Assembly (NCBI GenBank): GCA_937899245.1
Contig: CALDKB010000016.1
Span: forward strand, 53,291-117,290
DNA: 64,000 nt
DNA from: an uncultured Bacteroidales bacterium
GTDB lineage: Bacteria; Bacteroidota; Bacteroidia; Bacteroidales; ML635J-15
Direction of reading: 5' to 3'
Position 1 is the first letter of the stretch, and every line of letters begins with the position of its first letter. Below, one piece after another: positions 18,095 through 27,749 of the stretch. The notes under the pieces were generated by a model. That model was not told the DNA's origin, did no database searches, and worked only from the letters and a program-made list of their open reading frames with translations. Position numbers and translations under genes: made by a program.

Positions 18095-20671
18095 TTACTT
18101 TTTCTTGAAAATCAGTGTGCTCCTGTCGGCGAAAATTTCAATAGTGTCGCCTTCGCGAACTTCGTCGCCAATAATCATCTTTGCAATGCGATTTTCAACT
18201 TCGTGCTGTATGTATCGCTTGACAGGGCGTGCTCCATATAGCGGGTCGTAGGCATTTTCGCCAATGAGTCCTATTGCATCTTCGCTAACACTAAGCTTGT
18301 AGTTGCTTTCTGACATTTTCTTTATCAGGTTGGAAAGCTGAATCTTTACGATGTCGGTTATCTGTTCCTTGCTTAGTGGCTTGAAAATTATCGTCTCGTC
18401 TATTCGGTTTAGAAATTCCGGACGGACAATTGATTTTAAGGCTGTCATTACTTCTTGTCTGGCCTTCTCCTTGTCGTATCTGCCGCAGTCTATTTGTTCT
18501 TGTATATATTGTGAACCAACATTCGAGGTCATGATTATTATTGTGTTCTTGAAGTTCACGGTGCGTCCTTTGTTGTCTGTAAGTCTGCCATCGTCAAGTA
18601 CTTGCAATAATATGTTGAATGTGTCGGGGTGAGCTTTTTCAATTTCGTCAAGCAGAACTACCGAATATGGCTTGCGTCTGACCGCTTCGGTAAGTTGACC
18701 GCCTTCTTCGTATCCGATATATCCTGGAGGCGCTCCAATGAGGCGTGAAACACTGTATTTTTCCTGATATTCGCTCATGTCAATTCTGGTCATCATGTTT
18801 TCGTCGTCGAACATGAATTCGGCGAGCGCTTTGGCCAGTTCTGTTTTGCCCACTCCGGTTGAACCTAGGAAAATGAATGAGCCGATAGGTCTTTTTTCAT
18901 CCTGCAGTCCGGCACGAGAACGCCTTACAGCATCGGCAACAGCCTCGATGGCTTCGTCTTGCCCCACAACTCTTTTGTGCAGTTCTTCTTCGAGGTGCAT
19001 AAGCTTGTAGCGTTCGCTTGTGGCAAGGCGGCTGACAGGAATTCCTGTCCATCTGCTCACGGTTTCGGCAATGTCGTTGGCATCGACGGTTTCGTCAACA
19101 AGCCCGTTGTCGCCTTGTATGCCTTGCAGTTTGGTCTTCTGTAATTCTATGTCGCGCTCGCATTCCTTTATCTTTCCGTAGCGCAGTTCGGCAACTTTGC
19201 CGTAGTCGCCATTTCGTTCGGCGGTTTCGGCTTCGTGCTTGTAGCGTTCGATGTTTTCTTTGTTGGACTGAATCTTGTCGACAATGTCTTTCTCCGACTT
19301 CCACTTGTACATTAGCGAGGAATGTTCGTCGCGTAATTCGGCAATTTGCTTTTCTATTTCGGCAACCTTCACATTGTCATTTTCGCGCTTTATGGCTGCC
19401 TTTTCAATCTCAAGCTGCTGGATCTTGCGGTTTAGCACATCGATTTCCTCTGGCACCGAGTTGATTTCGATACGTAGTTTTGATGCGGCTTCATCGATTA
19501 GGTCAATTGCCTTGTCGGGTAGGAAGCGTTCTGTTATGTACCTGTTGGAGAGTTCAACGGCGGCAACAATTGCTTCGTCCAGTATTCGTACCTTATGGTG
19601 TGTTTCGTAGCATTCCTTTAGCCCGCGGAGAATTGAAATTGAGCTGGCTAGGTCGGGTTCGTCGATGACAACGGTCTGGAAGCGGCGTTCAAGTGCTTTG
19701 TCTTTTTCAAAATATTTCTGGTATTCGTCGAGCGTTGTTGCTCCTATGGCACGGAGGTCACCGCGAGCAAGTGCCGGTTTCAGTATGTTTGCGGCATCCA
19801 TGGCGCCGTCGGATTTTCCTGCTCCTACGAGCGTGTGTATCTCATCGATGAATAGAATGATTTCGCCGTTGCTCTCAACAACTTCCTTAACAACGGCCTT
19901 CAGTCTTTCCTCAAATTCACCCTTGTATTTTGCTCCGGCTATCAGAAGCCCCATGTCGAGAGAGAAAATCTTTTTTGACTTTAGGTTGTCTGGCACGTCG
20001 CCTTTTACAATTCTTCTGGCGAGGCCTTCGGCGATTGCCGTTTTTCCAACACCCGGCTCTCCGATGAGTATCGGGTTGTTTTTTGTCCTTCGTGAGAGAA
20101 TTTGCAGTATTCGTCTGATTTCGTCGTCGCGGCCGATTACGGGGTCCAATTTGCCGTTTATGGCGCGTTCGTTAAGGTTTATGGCGTATCGTCCGAGGGC
20201 TTCGTATGTGTCTTCTGCGGATTGAGAATTTACCGAGCCGCCTTTGCGAATGTCTCCAATAATACTCTTTAGCGACGACTGTGTGAATCCTGCGTCGCGC
20301 ATCATTTTCCCAATACTGTCCTTGCCTTTTGCAAGAGCAAATATTATCAGTTCTACAGATATGAATTTGTCGTTCAGTTCGGTTTTGTGCTTGTCTGCAT
20401 TAATAAAAACCTCATTCGATTCCTTTGAAAAATAAGTGTCTCCGCCATCGACCTTCGGATAGCTGTCAACTATGCTTCTGACAGCTTTTTCGAAGTTTTG
20501 GTTGTCGATTTCAAGTTTGTTCAAGATATAGTTTATGGTGTCTGGCGCTTCGCTAAACGCAGCTAGTAATATGTGACCCGGTTCGATTGCCTGATTTTTG
20601 TTTTCCCTGGCAATGATTCCAGACTTTGAAATTACTTTTTGCGTCCTTAATGTAAAATCTCCTATATTCAT
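18095..20671 (-). CDS. clpB: ATP-dependent chaperone ClpB
   Basis: 858 aa from the ATG at 20671; a TTG three codons upstream is less likely because the family begins M-N-x-x-x-F-T. Contains the N-terminal Clp repeat domain (to about 145), first AAA+ module with Walker A GEPGVGKTAIAEG and Walker B IILFIDEIHTL, the ClpB middle coiled-coil domain (about 400-525, rich in E/K/R with EIEKQIAELRDEHSSL), and second AAA+ module with GSTGVGKTELAKA and VVLLDEIEKAHPD. The middle domain separates ClpB from ClpA and ClpC. It disaggregates heat-denatured proteins together with DnaK in the cytoplasm. The gene converges with the MCE operon. Confidence 0.95.
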   Translation of the reverse strand: MNIGDFTLRTQKVISKSGIIARENKNQAIEPGHILLAAFSEAPDTINYILNKLEIDNQNFEKAVRSIVDSYPKVDGGDTYFSKESNEVFINADKHKTELNDKFISVELIIFALAKGKDSIGKMMRDAGFTQSSLKSIIGDIRKGGSVNSQSAEDTYEALGRYAINLNERAINGKLDPVIGRDDEIRRILQILSRRTKNNPILIGEPGVGKTAIAEGLARRIVKGDVPDNLKSKKIFSLDMGLLIAGAKYKGEFEERLKAVVKEVVESNGEIILFIDEIHTLVGAGKSDGAMDAANILKPALARGDLRAIGATTLDEYQKYFEKDKALERRFQTVVIDEPDLASSISILRGLKECYETHHKVRILDEAIVAAVELSNRYITERFLPDKAIDLIDEAASKLRIEINSVPEEIDVLNRKIQQLEIEKAAIKRENDNVKVAEIEKQIAELRDEHSSLMYKWKSEKDIVDKIQSNKENIERYKHEAETAERNGDYGKVAELRYGKIKECERDIELQKTKLQGIQGDNGLVDETVDANDIAETVSRWTGIPVSRLATSERYKLMHLEEELHKRVVGQDEAIEAVADAVRRSRAGLQDEKRPIGSFIFLGSTGVGKTELAKALAEFMFDDENMMTRIDMSEYQEKYSVSRLIGAPPGYIGYEEGGQLTEAVRRKPYSVVLLDEIEKAHPDTFNILLQVLDDGRLTDNKGRTVNFKNTIIIMTSNVGSQYIQEQIDCGRYDKEKARQEVMTALKSIVRPEFLNRIDETIIFKPLSKEQITDIVKIQLSNLIKKMSESNYKLSVSEDAIGLIGENAYDPLYGARPVKRYIQHEVENRIAKMIIGDEVREGDTIEIFADRSTLIFKKK

Positions 20672-20845
20672 AATCTTCAATTTTTTTCAACGCAAAAGAT
20701 ATAACAATCCTTTTGCCAAAAGATTGGTTTGTATGCTTATGGTATTGAATATTAGGATGATAGATTTGTGTGAGGTAAAATATTATATGACAAAAAGTCA
20801 TAATAACACTTAAAAAGCGACAAAGTTGCAGAGGCTTGCAATTGT

Positions 20846-21205
20846 CTATCTGGTTTTCTCAATCGTTACGCCAACGCTTCCGATTTTGCCGCCCATTGGA
20901 GGGTTTGTTTTTGCAATTCGTACTTTTGCCTTTTGAAGTTGCGGAAATTCAGCAAACAGTTTGTCAAGAATGTTTGTGGCAACATTTTCAACCAGATTCG
21001 ACTTTGTGTTTTTCATTATGTCTGAAACAATGGCGTATGCGACCTGATAGTTTAGTGCGTCATCGAGGTTGTCGGATTTTTCGGCTTTTGAAGTGTCGCA
21101 GTCGAGATGAAGGCTGACAACAAATCTGTTTCCGGCATATTTTTCTTCTTCGTAATGACCATGGAAAGCAAAGAATTCCATGTCTTCAATGAAAATCTGG
21201 CTCAT
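20846..21205 (-). CDS. folB: Dihydroneopterin aldolase
   Basis: 119 aa, the usual length. Converts 7,8-dihydroneopterin to 6-hydroxymethyl-dihydropterin and glycolaldehyde in folate synthesis. Seen: the family start FIEDMEFFAFHGHYEEEKYAG with the conserved Glu, the substrate-binding region ALNYQVAYAIV, VENVATNILDKLF and the catalytic lysine region VRIAKTNPPMGG. It lies two bases downstream of the PCMD gene on the same strand, which looks like accidental operon packing because no other folate gene is nearby. Confidence 0.92.
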   Translation of the reverse strand: MSQIFIEDMEFFAFHGHYEEEKYAGNRFVVSLHLDCDTSKAEKSDNLDDALNYQVAYAIVSDIMKNTKSNLVENVATNILDKLFAEFPQLQKAKVRIAKTNPPMGGKIGSVGVTIEKTR

Positions 21206-21207
21206 GC

Positions 21208-22164
21208 TTAGTATTCGAGCTTAATGTTGTCAACCCAAAGCGTGTTACCGATAGTTCCGGAGTAGGCTTGCTGAACCGATGCGGTTATTACCATGATGGC
21301 ATGTGTTACGGGTGTGTCTTCATCGCCCCATTCGATTTCGCGAATAGGAACGTTTTTGCCCTTGCTGTTTATGGTGTAGTAGTTGTCAATCTTCGGACCT
21401 AAGTTCATATATGGCTTATAATTCGGAGATTTTCTGGCGTCACCATATATTACAGGGATGCGGAATCCATTTACCCAGCCGTTTGTCGGACTTGTGATGT
21501 GATATATTGCAGTGCCTACGCGTTTAGCATATACATTGCCCTTTTCGTCTTCCCATCTGTTTTGGAGGATAAGCATGATTTCCTGTTCGTCGTTTCCGGG
21601 TTTTGATGACGATGAGGTTATGTTGCACGTGGTAATGGTGCCTTTGTTTGGCATTGCCGACTTGTAGTCGAGGATTAATGCCTTTGGCTTTTCCGTAAAT
21701 TTGATTCCCCATTTCTGGTGCGAATATGGGTTGCTTGCTCCGTCGACCGGTTCGTGAGCCTTGCCCCAGTACATGCATCCCGATACAAGAATCTTAACGT
21801 TGATAATTCCCAAAACCTTGCATTCTGCGTATTCGGTAGTAAGTTTTGCACAATATCCGTTACCTCGTTTTTCGGGGTAAACGGTATTGCTGGTCTTGGA
21901 TATGCCTGCAACCTTAGCATAGGTGTTTGAGGTGCCCCAGATTGACTTTATGTTCAAGGCTATGTTTTCCTTGATTGTGTCTCTAGGGCCGACCGCGTAT
22001 ATGCGTTTGGTCTTTCCGCCAATGATTGCCGATTCTTCAATGTCGCGTACAACCCAGTTCTCAAAATCGCCGAATTGAACTTTCTTGTAAGTCTGAGCTT
22101 GGATAGGTTCTGCAATAATTAGGAGTGTTATTGCTGCGATTACTATATTAAAAAATGTCTTCAT
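21208..22164 (-). CDS. Secreted PCMD-type (putative carbohydrate metabolism domain) protein
   Basis: 318 aa. Signal peptide (LLIIAEPIQAQ). The remainder fits the PCMD beta-sandwich family found in Bacteroidetes: an opening VQFGDFENWVVRDIEES, a centre with HQKWGIKFTEKPKALILDYK, and the typical ending TLWVDNIKLEY. The fold resembles carbohydrate-binding jelly rolls, and family members often sit in polysaccharide utilisation loci, but none is present here (no SusC/D). Function is therefore unknown; surface or periplasmic location is inferred from the signal peptide. It is followed after 2 bases by folB and preceded by 4 bases by an SDR gene, so a multi-gene transcript from 23817 downward is likely. 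Confidence 0.7.
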   Translation of the reverse strand: MKTFFNIVIAAITLLIIAEPIQAQTYKKVQFGDFENWVVRDIEESAIIGGKTKRIYAVGPRDTIKENIALNIKSIWGTSNTYAKVAGISKTSNTVYPEKRGNGYCAKLTTEYAECKVLGIINVKILVSGCMYWGKAHEPVDGASNPYSHQKWGIKFTEKPKALILDYKSAMPNKGTITTCNITSSSSKPGNDEQEIMLILQNRWEDEKGNVYAKRVGTAIYHITSPTNGWVNGFRIPVIYGDARKSPNYKPYMNLGPKIDNYYTINSKGKNVPIREIEWGDEDTPVTHAIMVITASVQQAYSGTIGNTLWVDNIKLEY

Positions 22165-22168
22165 GGTC

Positions 22169-23002
22169 TTATAAATTAAAGTTCCTGTCTTTCAATATTT
22201 TTTCTGTAGTTTCCCATAGCCATGATGAAAGAGGGTGCTCTTCGTACTGGCTTGAGAGAGTTGTATGTGAGTTCTTCCTGTAAAGATCTCCGCTTTGAGA
22301 TGCAAAGGATGCGTTTATAGCCGGCATTGCGCCTTTTCGCGGACTTTTTATGAACGGTCTGAAGAATATGTCTGCCAACGGGTCGAACCAGCGGTGCATC
22401 GAAATCATATTGCTGTTTACGACGCCTGGATCGGTTGCATTGATGTGGAATTTGTCGCCATAACGCTTGATAAGTTCTCCTGTGAACATCAGCAAGGCAA
22501 ATTTCGTTGTGCTGTAGGTGCCCAGCTGGCTGTATTCGTCTTTCCCGTTGTCGAAAAAGTTCTTGTCCATTTTTGCGATTTTTCTAGTTACCGACACGGT
22601 GTTGACGATGTTCGCCTGTTCTGTCATAATCGGCATTAGCATACGCGTAAGCAGATATACGGCGGCGTAGTTTGTCTGCACAGTGGTTTCCAGTCCGTCC
22701 TTTGTGACAGAATAGTCGCGATTGAGTGTTGCAGCATTGTTAAGAAGACCGCATGGTGTAATGTTCTGTGCCTTCAGTGTGTCGACAAATGAAACTACCG
22801 ACTCGAAACTGGAAAGGTCCAATTTCATGATAGAGATGTTGCAGCCGGGAATCTCTTCCTCCAGAGATGACTTGATAGGTTCGGCCTTGGCAATGTTTCT
22901 CACTGCCATAATCACCGTTTTTCCTTTCGTGAGGATTCCCCTTGTGGCTTCAGAGCCTATGCTTCCGCTCGCTCCTGTAACTATGAACGGTACTTTTTCC
23001 AT
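22169..23002 (-). CDS. Short-chain dehydrogenase/reductase (SDR), retinol/protochlorophyllide type
   Basis: 277 aa. Rossmann motif VTGASGSIGSEATRG, the Asn motif GLLNNAATL, and the catalytic pair in TYSTTKFALLMF. The broad pattern (DLSSFESVVSFVDTL, NTVSVTRK) resembles the retinol dehydrogenase/protochlorophyllide reductase group of classical SDRs that act on hydrophobic alcohols and ketones. The substrate cannot be read from the sequence. The 5' end overlaps the upstream SDR gene by 22 bases, so the two are almost certainly co-translated. With the SDRs at 32.5 and 37.3 kb this makes four SDR genes in 15 kb. Confidence 0.85.
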   Translation of the reverse strand: MEKVPFIVTGASGSIGSEATRGILTKGKTVIMAVRNIAKAEPIKSSLEEEIPGCNISIMKLDLSSFESVVSFVDTLKAQNITPCGLLNNAATLNRDYSVTKDGLETTVQTNYAAVYLLTRMLMPIMTEQANIVNTVSVTRKIAKMDKNFFDNGKDEYSQLGTYSTTKFALLMFTGELIKRYGDKFHINATDPGVVNSNMISMHRWFDPLADIFFRPFIKSPRKGAMPAINASFASQSGDLYRKNSHTTLSSQYEEHPLSSWLWETTEKILKDRNFNL

Positions 23003-23817
23003 AATTTGACAACTATTCGTTTTGGTATGGAATTAATAATAGGAGTCCACAAAACGTTAATTGCTCCTGGCGTTTTGCTGCGTCGTTTGTGGAACATTGC
23101 CTTTAATGCCTTGCGAACGAGCAATTGTGGTGTGTAGACAACATGAATTTTCGTTCCGAAATTCATTAGCTTGTCGAACTTCGGATTTATCTTGTAGAGA
23201 GGTGTGTTTACCGCTCCCGGACAAATTACTGTGGTATTTACTCCGTAAGGCTTCATTTCGTAGTATAGCGATTTCATGAAGCTTTTCAAGTATGCTTTTG
23301 TCGCAGAATAAATAGTGATGCCTGGCATTGGGAGTTGTGCTGTTACCGACGATATTGTCAGAATATAGCCGTAGCCACGTTTTTTCATTTCGTTGCCGAA
23401 AAGAATGCAGAGCTGGGTGGGGGTGTAGATGTGAAGGCGGAGCATAGCGTTTGCCTTTGGATGTATTTCTTCGGTTAGTTCCTTGAAGAAAAAAATGCCG
23501 GCATTGTTGATAAGAATGTCAACTTGAATTCCGTTGTCCTGGCAGAAATCAAAAACTTCTTGCGCCGCATCGGCTTTTGCCAGATCCTGATATCTGCTGG
23601 TAACTTTTACTCCGTATTCCTCTTGCAGGCGAACGGCAATGTCGTTAAGCTTTTCTTCTTCGTTGCTAACGATGACAAGGTTGCAGCCAGATTGTGCGAG
23701 CTGTGTGGCATATTCTAATCCCATTCCCGAACTGGCGCCTGTTACTAAAGCCGTGTCGCCTTTGCGTATATATTTACTAAAAGTTTTCACTTCTTTATCC
23801 TGTTTTTTTTCTTTCAA
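22981..23817 (-). CDS. SDR family oxidoreductase, paralogue of the SDR at 32470
   Basis: 278 aa. NAD(P)-binding TGASSGMGLEYATQLA, LINNAGIFFF, serine of the active site in TISSVTAQL, and the Tyr/Lys motif IYSATKAYLKSF. The C-terminal positively charged helix (FHKRRSKTPGAINVLWTPI) matches the tail of the SDR at 32470-33297 (MFRGKKASTPGFINWLATP), which sits next to the SRD5A/OYE genes, so the two are paralogues. This tail type occurs in 17-beta-HSD12/KR-like SDRs acting on lipids. The start is uncertain: TTG at 23817 follows directly after an in-frame TAA, and a GTG nine codons later (23790) is an alternative; no ATG is available upstream of the Rossmann motif. Confidence 0.83.
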   Translation of the reverse strand: MKEKKQDKEVKTFSKYIRKGDTALVTGASSGMGLEYATQLAQSGCNLVIVSNEEEKLNDIAVRLQEEYGVKVTSRYQDLAKADAAQEVFDFCQDNGIQVDILINNAGIFFFKELTEEIHPKANAMLRLHIYTPTQLCILFGNEMKKRGYGYILTISSVTAQLPMPGITIYSATKAYLKSFMKSLYYEMKPYGVNTTVICPGAVNTPLYKINPKFDKLMNFGTKIHVVYTPQLLVRKALKAMFHKRRSKTPGAINVLWTPIINSIPKRIVVKLWKKYRS

Positions 23818-23958
23818 AAATTAGTAGCTGGGAAAGCATTTAGCTTGTATTCAAAAAACAATCTCAGTACCGACTTCTTATATCATAAAAAACGATGCGA
23901 AGATAATATTTTTTTTGTGTATGAGAGTTTCAATGCTATAATGTAGTAGAGCAAAAAT

Positions 23959-23988
23959 AAAAAAGCCCATAATATATGGGCTTTTTTT
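23959..23988 (-). terminator. Terminator of the T9SS thioredoxin/PKD gene
   Basis: A6-GCCCAT / ATGGGC-T7 hairpin with a 5-nt loop, 19 bases after the minus-strand stop codon at 24007. Confidence 0.85.
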
Positions 23989-24006
23989 CTCTTCTATTAG
24001 TTCGTT

Positions 24007-26106
24007 TTAATATAATTTTTCAAATTTTTCTACGGCAACTTTTCCTTGTGTAAATATTCTAGCAACGTATGTTCCTGATCTTAAGTCGCTTGTGTTGATT
24101 TCGATTTTGTTTCCACGCAAAGAATAGCTTGAATATACGATTCGTCCGAGGTTGTCGAATATCTCAATGAAATCGTTTTTCTCAAAACCGAAATTGTTTT
24201 CGATTGTAAGTTCGTTTACACATGGGTTGGGGTATAAGTTTACATTGTTGTCGAATTCAATGTCTTCAACTCCGACAAGGCACGACAGAACCTGAATTCC
24301 CGTTGATGTGGTAATTCCATCGTATGCGTCAGAAACTTTTTGCCACTCGTCGTCCTTAAGTACGTACAGCGAGTTGAAGCGTCCGTAACCTCTGTTGTGG
24401 GACAGTCCGATGACAACTTCGTCGTCTGACGAATAGTTTATTGAATAACCAAGGTAGAACGGTCCGTCAACTTTTAATGGCTTGTCGAAATTTATTACTT
24501 GATAATAGTTTTGACTTAGGTCGCGCAAGTAAACTTTCTGTTCCGAAAGAACAGTCGTTGGTACTGGGTCGTTGCCGTCCCAAGTGTAGAATGTAATGTA
24601 CTGGTTGGGGTTCGAGTATGAAAGCGTCATAATAGGAACTATTATTGACGATATTTCGTTGAACGTATAGTATTCGAATTTGTCGGCGTATGTTGTGATT
24701 CTGTCGCTGTTGTGTCCGCCAAGGTATCCTGTAAGTCCGTGAGCGCCAAGCTTTATTGCGGTTTCGCCTTCTTTAAGGTTGCACAAGGTGTCGCAGTATG
24801 ATCCAACATAGTTCTCGTATACAACGATGTAGTCGTGTTTTGAAAGTATGTCGCCGCCGTTAGGGTTGGAAACGGCCAGTGTAACATCGTAAAGACCAGA
24901 GTTTTCGTAGGTTACGCCCTGTGGAATTACTTGCATTTCGGAAGTTGCTGGGTCTCCGCCTTCAAATTCCCATGCCCAATGCATTGGATATCCTTCCGAC
25001 TGGTCTTCGAAGTATACGGGAGTGTTAACCTGTACAAGTCGGCTGTTGCAAGTGAATTTTGCGTTAGGAACTTCATCGCCAATGCTCGGGATTACATGGA
25101 TGTAGTTTTCCATTGTTAATGTATCGGCACCGAGCGAGTTCTGGACGATAAGTGTAACATTGAAATCGCCGATTGTGTTGTATGTAATTCCTTGTGGATT
25201 CTGGTCTGTTGATGATGAAGGACGTCCGCCCTCGAACCACCATTTCCAAATCCAAGGATTTCCTTGCGAAAGGTCGGTGAAGTTGATGCTCTGTCCTGCA
25301 ATTACGGTAACTTGGTTTGCGGCAAAGTATGCTACAGGCGGTTCGGTTGCCGCTTCTATAACCTTTATGTAGTTGGTTTTAATTTCGGATGCTTCGTTGC
25401 CGAAACGGTTTTTTACGGAAAGTTTTACGGAGTATTCGCCGGGAGTATTGTAAACAATAGGTTCTGGAATCTGTACGTTTGACGAACTTGGCGAACCATT
25501 ATAGAATGTCCATGTCCATTCTGCTGCGTCGGTTGAAAGGTCGTGGAAAATTATGCTTTCTCCTGCAGGTATTAGGGTTCTGTCTGCTTCAAAGTTAGCT
25601 GTAGGCCAGTTGTCTGGACAAGCGCTTTGTTGTCCGCCGGCAGCTACAACCTCGCCGTAGTTTGCTGAGCCTGCTTCGATTACTGTGCGGTCCGGCTTTA
25701 TGATAACGAAAGTCGGGAATCCTTCAATGCCCCATTCTTCTGACCATGCAGCACCGCCTGCGTCACCGCTGATAAGAGGATATTCGGTATGGTATTGCTC
25801 GCGGAATCCAGCTGTTTCCGAGTCGGAGGTTGTGGATTCGATGCCAAGTACTATTGTGCCGGCTCCGTTGCAGCCCATTTCGTGGTATGTCTCGTTAACT
25901 TCCGGAACAGCTTCCTGGCAGAAATGACATGTCGTAAAGAAAAAATCAAGCACAACATATTTTCCGTCATTCAGATAGGCAAAGATATCGTGAGTATTGC
26001 CATCAATATCGGTAAGAACTTTGTTCTCAGTCATTTGCGCAGGTAACTGCGAATATAATGATAGCGACATTATTGTCATGGCTATCATGATTAATAATCT
26101 TTTCAT
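24007..26106 (-). CDS. Secreted thioredoxin-fold/PKD protein with T9SS type-A sorting domain
   Basis: 699 aa from ATG 26106; a TTG six codons upstream is less likely and lies beside the promoter. Signal peptide (MIAMTIMSLSLYSQ). Residues about 25-165 are a TlpA/AhpC-like thioredoxin domain with active-site TTCHFCQEAVPEV and cis-Pro region GFPTFVIIKPD. Three PKD domains follow (EWTWTFYNGSPSS, WIWKWWFEGGRPSS, HWAWEFEGGDPAT). The final 80 residues are the T9SS type-A sorting domain (NLYPNPCVNELTIEN, EIFDNLGRIVYSS, LRSGTYVARIF), so it should be exported through T9SS and anchored or released at the surface. A surface disulfide enzyme is unusual but such redoxin-PKD-Por fusions are known from Bacteroidetes. 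Confidence 0.87.
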   Translation of the reverse strand: MKRLLIMIAMTIMSLSLYSQLPAQMTENKVLTDIDGNTHDIFAYLNDGKYVVLDFFFTTCHFCQEAVPEVNETYHEMGCNGAGTIVLGIESTTSDSETAGFREQYHTEYPLISGDAGGAAWSEEWGIEGFPTFVIIKPDRTVIEAGSANYGEVVAAGGQQSACPDNWPTANFEADRTLIPAGESIIFHDLSTDAAEWTWTFYNGSPSSSNVQIPEPIVYNTPGEYSVKLSVKNRFGNEASEIKTNYIKVIEAATEPPVAYFAANQVTVIAGQSINFTDLSQGNPWIWKWWFEGGRPSSSTDQNPQGITYNTIGDFNVTLIVQNSLGADTLTMENYIHVIPSIGDEVPNAKFTCNSRLVQVNTPVYFEDQSEGYPMHWAWEFEGGDPATSEMQVIPQGVTYENSGLYDVTLAVSNPNGGDILSKHDYIVVYENYVGSYCDTLCNLKEGETAIKLGAHGLTGYLGGHNSDRITTYADKFEYYTFNEISSIIVPIMTLSYSNPNQYITFYTWDGNDPVPTTVLSEQKVYLRDLSQNYYQVINFDKPLKVDGPFYLGYSINYSSDDEVVIGLSHNRGYGRFNSLYVLKDDEWQKVSDAYDGITTSTGIQVLSCLVGVEDIEFDNNVNLYPNPCVNELTIENNFGFEKNDFIEIFDNLGRIVYSSYSLRGNKIEINTSDLRSGTYVARIFTQGKVAVEKFEKLY

Positions 26107-26128
26107 AAAAGTACTTTTTATCAAGTGC

Positions 26129-26136
26129 CAAAGGTA
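26129..26136 (-). promoter_or_regulatory. Bacteroidetes -7 box for the thioredoxin/PKD gene
   Basis: TACCTTTG, an exact consensus on the minus strand, ends 23 bases before the ATG at 26106. It supports this ATG over the upstream TTG. Confidence 0.6.
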
Positions 26137-26161
26137 AACAAAAAAAAATTGTTATGAAAGA

Positions 26162-26728
26162 TTAAAGTGCCTTTTTTGTTTTTTTCAAAATGGCTTTTGT
26201 TAGCATGTAGAAAATGAGTGCTGCCAATACTCCGAAGCATAGTCCGGCGAAAATGTCGGCAGGGTAGTGGACTGCAATGTACATTCTTGAATATGAGACT
26301 ATTGCTGCCCAGCAAAAGGCAGTAATAGTGTACCATTTCTTACGAATAAAAAGGAGTGTAATAAGCGCTAGTCCGAAACTGTTGGCGGCATGGCCAGAAA
26401 AAAAACCGTATTGTCCGCCACGATAATCGTTTACGACGTGAATTTCATCTTTGATTTCAATGTTGTGGGTGGGACGGTAGCGCTGTACCGACTCTTTTAC
26501 ATTGTGCGAGACAATGTCGGTAGTTGCAAAGCATATCGTAGCTGCTAAAATTGGAATCCAGCATTTCTTTCCGAATTTCCTGATTGCCAATAATATAAAT
26601 ATGGCTACGATTGGAATCCAGAACCAGTTGCTGCTTATTGCCCACATTATCGGGTCGAGCCAGTCGGCATGCAATCCGTTGATTATGAGCAGAATCTTGC
26701 GGTCGATAAGTTCTAGCGATTCAATCAT
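26162..26728 (-). CDS. PAP2-family membrane phosphatase
   Basis: 188 aa with about five membrane helices. The three-part phosphatidic acid phosphatase signature is complete: KESVQRYRP (K-x6-RP), YGFFSGHAANS (SGH) and SRMYIAVHYPADI (SR-x5-H-x3-D). Members dephosphorylate lipid phosphates such as undecaprenyl pyrophosphate, phosphatidic acid or lipid A; which one cannot be decided. The gene begins four bases after the obg stop codon and probably shares its transcript. Confidence 0.88.
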   Translation of the reverse strand: MIESLELIDRKILLIINGLHADWLDPIMWAISSNWFWIPIVAIFILLAIRKFGKKCWIPILAATICFATTDIVSHNVKESVQRYRPTHNIEIKDEIHVVNDYRGGQYGFFSGHAANSFGLALITLLFIRKKWYTITAFCWAAIVSYSRMYIAVHYPADIFAGLCFGVLAALIFYMLTKAILKKTKKAL

Positions 26729-26732
26729 GCCT

Positions 26733-27728
26733 TTATTCGTTCAATGCTTTCCAGATAACATCTTTAAGCTTGTCGATGTTCTTGTGTGCGACAGACGAAA
26801 TGAAAACGGTCTCGATTCCTTCGGGAAGTTCCTTAGCCATAAGTTCCTGTAGCTCATCGTCAATGAGGTCGCATTTGGTAACGGCAAGAATTCGTTTCTT
26901 GTCAAGCAGTTCGGGGTTGTATTGCGTAAGTTCGTTTAGTAGGACTTCGTAGTCGTTACGAATGTTTGTAGAGTCGGCCGGAACCATGAAAAGAAGTATT
27001 GAGTTTCTTTCGATATGGCGTAAGAATCTAAGTCCCAGTCCTTTGCCTTGGCTTGCGCCTTCGATAATTCCAGGAATGTCGGCCATGACGAACGACTTGA
27101 AGTCGCGGTAAGCGACGATTCCGAGGTTTGGAACCAGCGTGGTGAACGGGTAGTCGGCAATTTCGGGCTTGGCAGCCGAAACGACCGATAGCAGCGTGGA
27201 TTTTCCGGCATTAGGAAAACCTACGAGACCGACGTCGGCGAGAACTTTCAGTTCAAGAATTACAGTTCTTTCTATGCAAGGTTCGCCAGGTTGTGCGAAT
27301 TTTGGCGCTTGGTTGGTTGCAGTCTTGAATTCTGCATTACCAAGTCCGCCGCGACCTCCTTTCAGTAGGATTATTTCCTGTTCGTTTTCTGTTACTTCGC
27401 AGAGCATTTCACCGGTATCTGCGTCGCGAGCGATAGTTCCAAGCGGAACATCCAGGTAGATGTCCTTTCCGTTTGCTCCTGAGCAGAGAGCGCCACTTCC
27501 GTTTGTGCCGTTTTCGGCAAAGACGTGACGGTTATATTTAAGGTGTAGCAAAGTCCACACATTTGTTGTTCCATGAAGGATGATATGTCCGCCGCGACCG
27601 CCGTTTCCACCGTCGGGACCGCCTTTCTCCACGAATTTCTCGTGGCGGAAGTGCATCGAACCTGCGCCGCCCGCTCCCGACCGGCAATATATCTTTACAT
27701 AATCTACAAAGTTTGAGGTGGTTGCCAT
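26733..27728 (-). CDS. obg: Obg/CgtA-family ribosome-associated GTPase
   Basis: 331 aa. The glycine-rich Obg fold fills residues 1-158 (GGAGSMHFRHEKFVEKGGPD and GGRGGLGNAEF). The G domain has G1 GFPNAGKSTL, switch II region ADIPGIIEGAS, G4 TKCD and a late SSVAHKN. The C-terminal OCT domain of some Obg proteins is absent, as is usual in Bacteroidetes. It takes part in large-subunit ribosome assembly and stress response. Upstream is a small gene pair that looks like an insertion; downstream is PAP2 on the same strand. Confidence 0.94.
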   Translation of the reverse strand: MATTSNFVDYVKIYCRSGAGGAGSMHFRHEKFVEKGGPDGGNGGRGGHIILHGTTNVWTLLHLKYNRHVFAENGTNGSGALCSGANGKDIYLDVPLGTIARDADTGEMLCEVTENEQEIILLKGGRGGLGNAEFKTATNQAPKFAQPGEPCIERTVILELKVLADVGLVGFPNAGKSTLLSVVSAAKPEIADYPFTTLVPNLGIVAYRDFKSFVMADIPGIIEGASQGKGLGLRFLRHIERNSILLFMVPADSTNIRNDYEVLLNELTQYNPELLDKKRILAVTKCDLIDDELQELMAKELPEGIETVFISSVAHKNIDKLKDVIWKALNE

Positions 27729-27749
27729 AATGATAGTATAGTTGTTTTG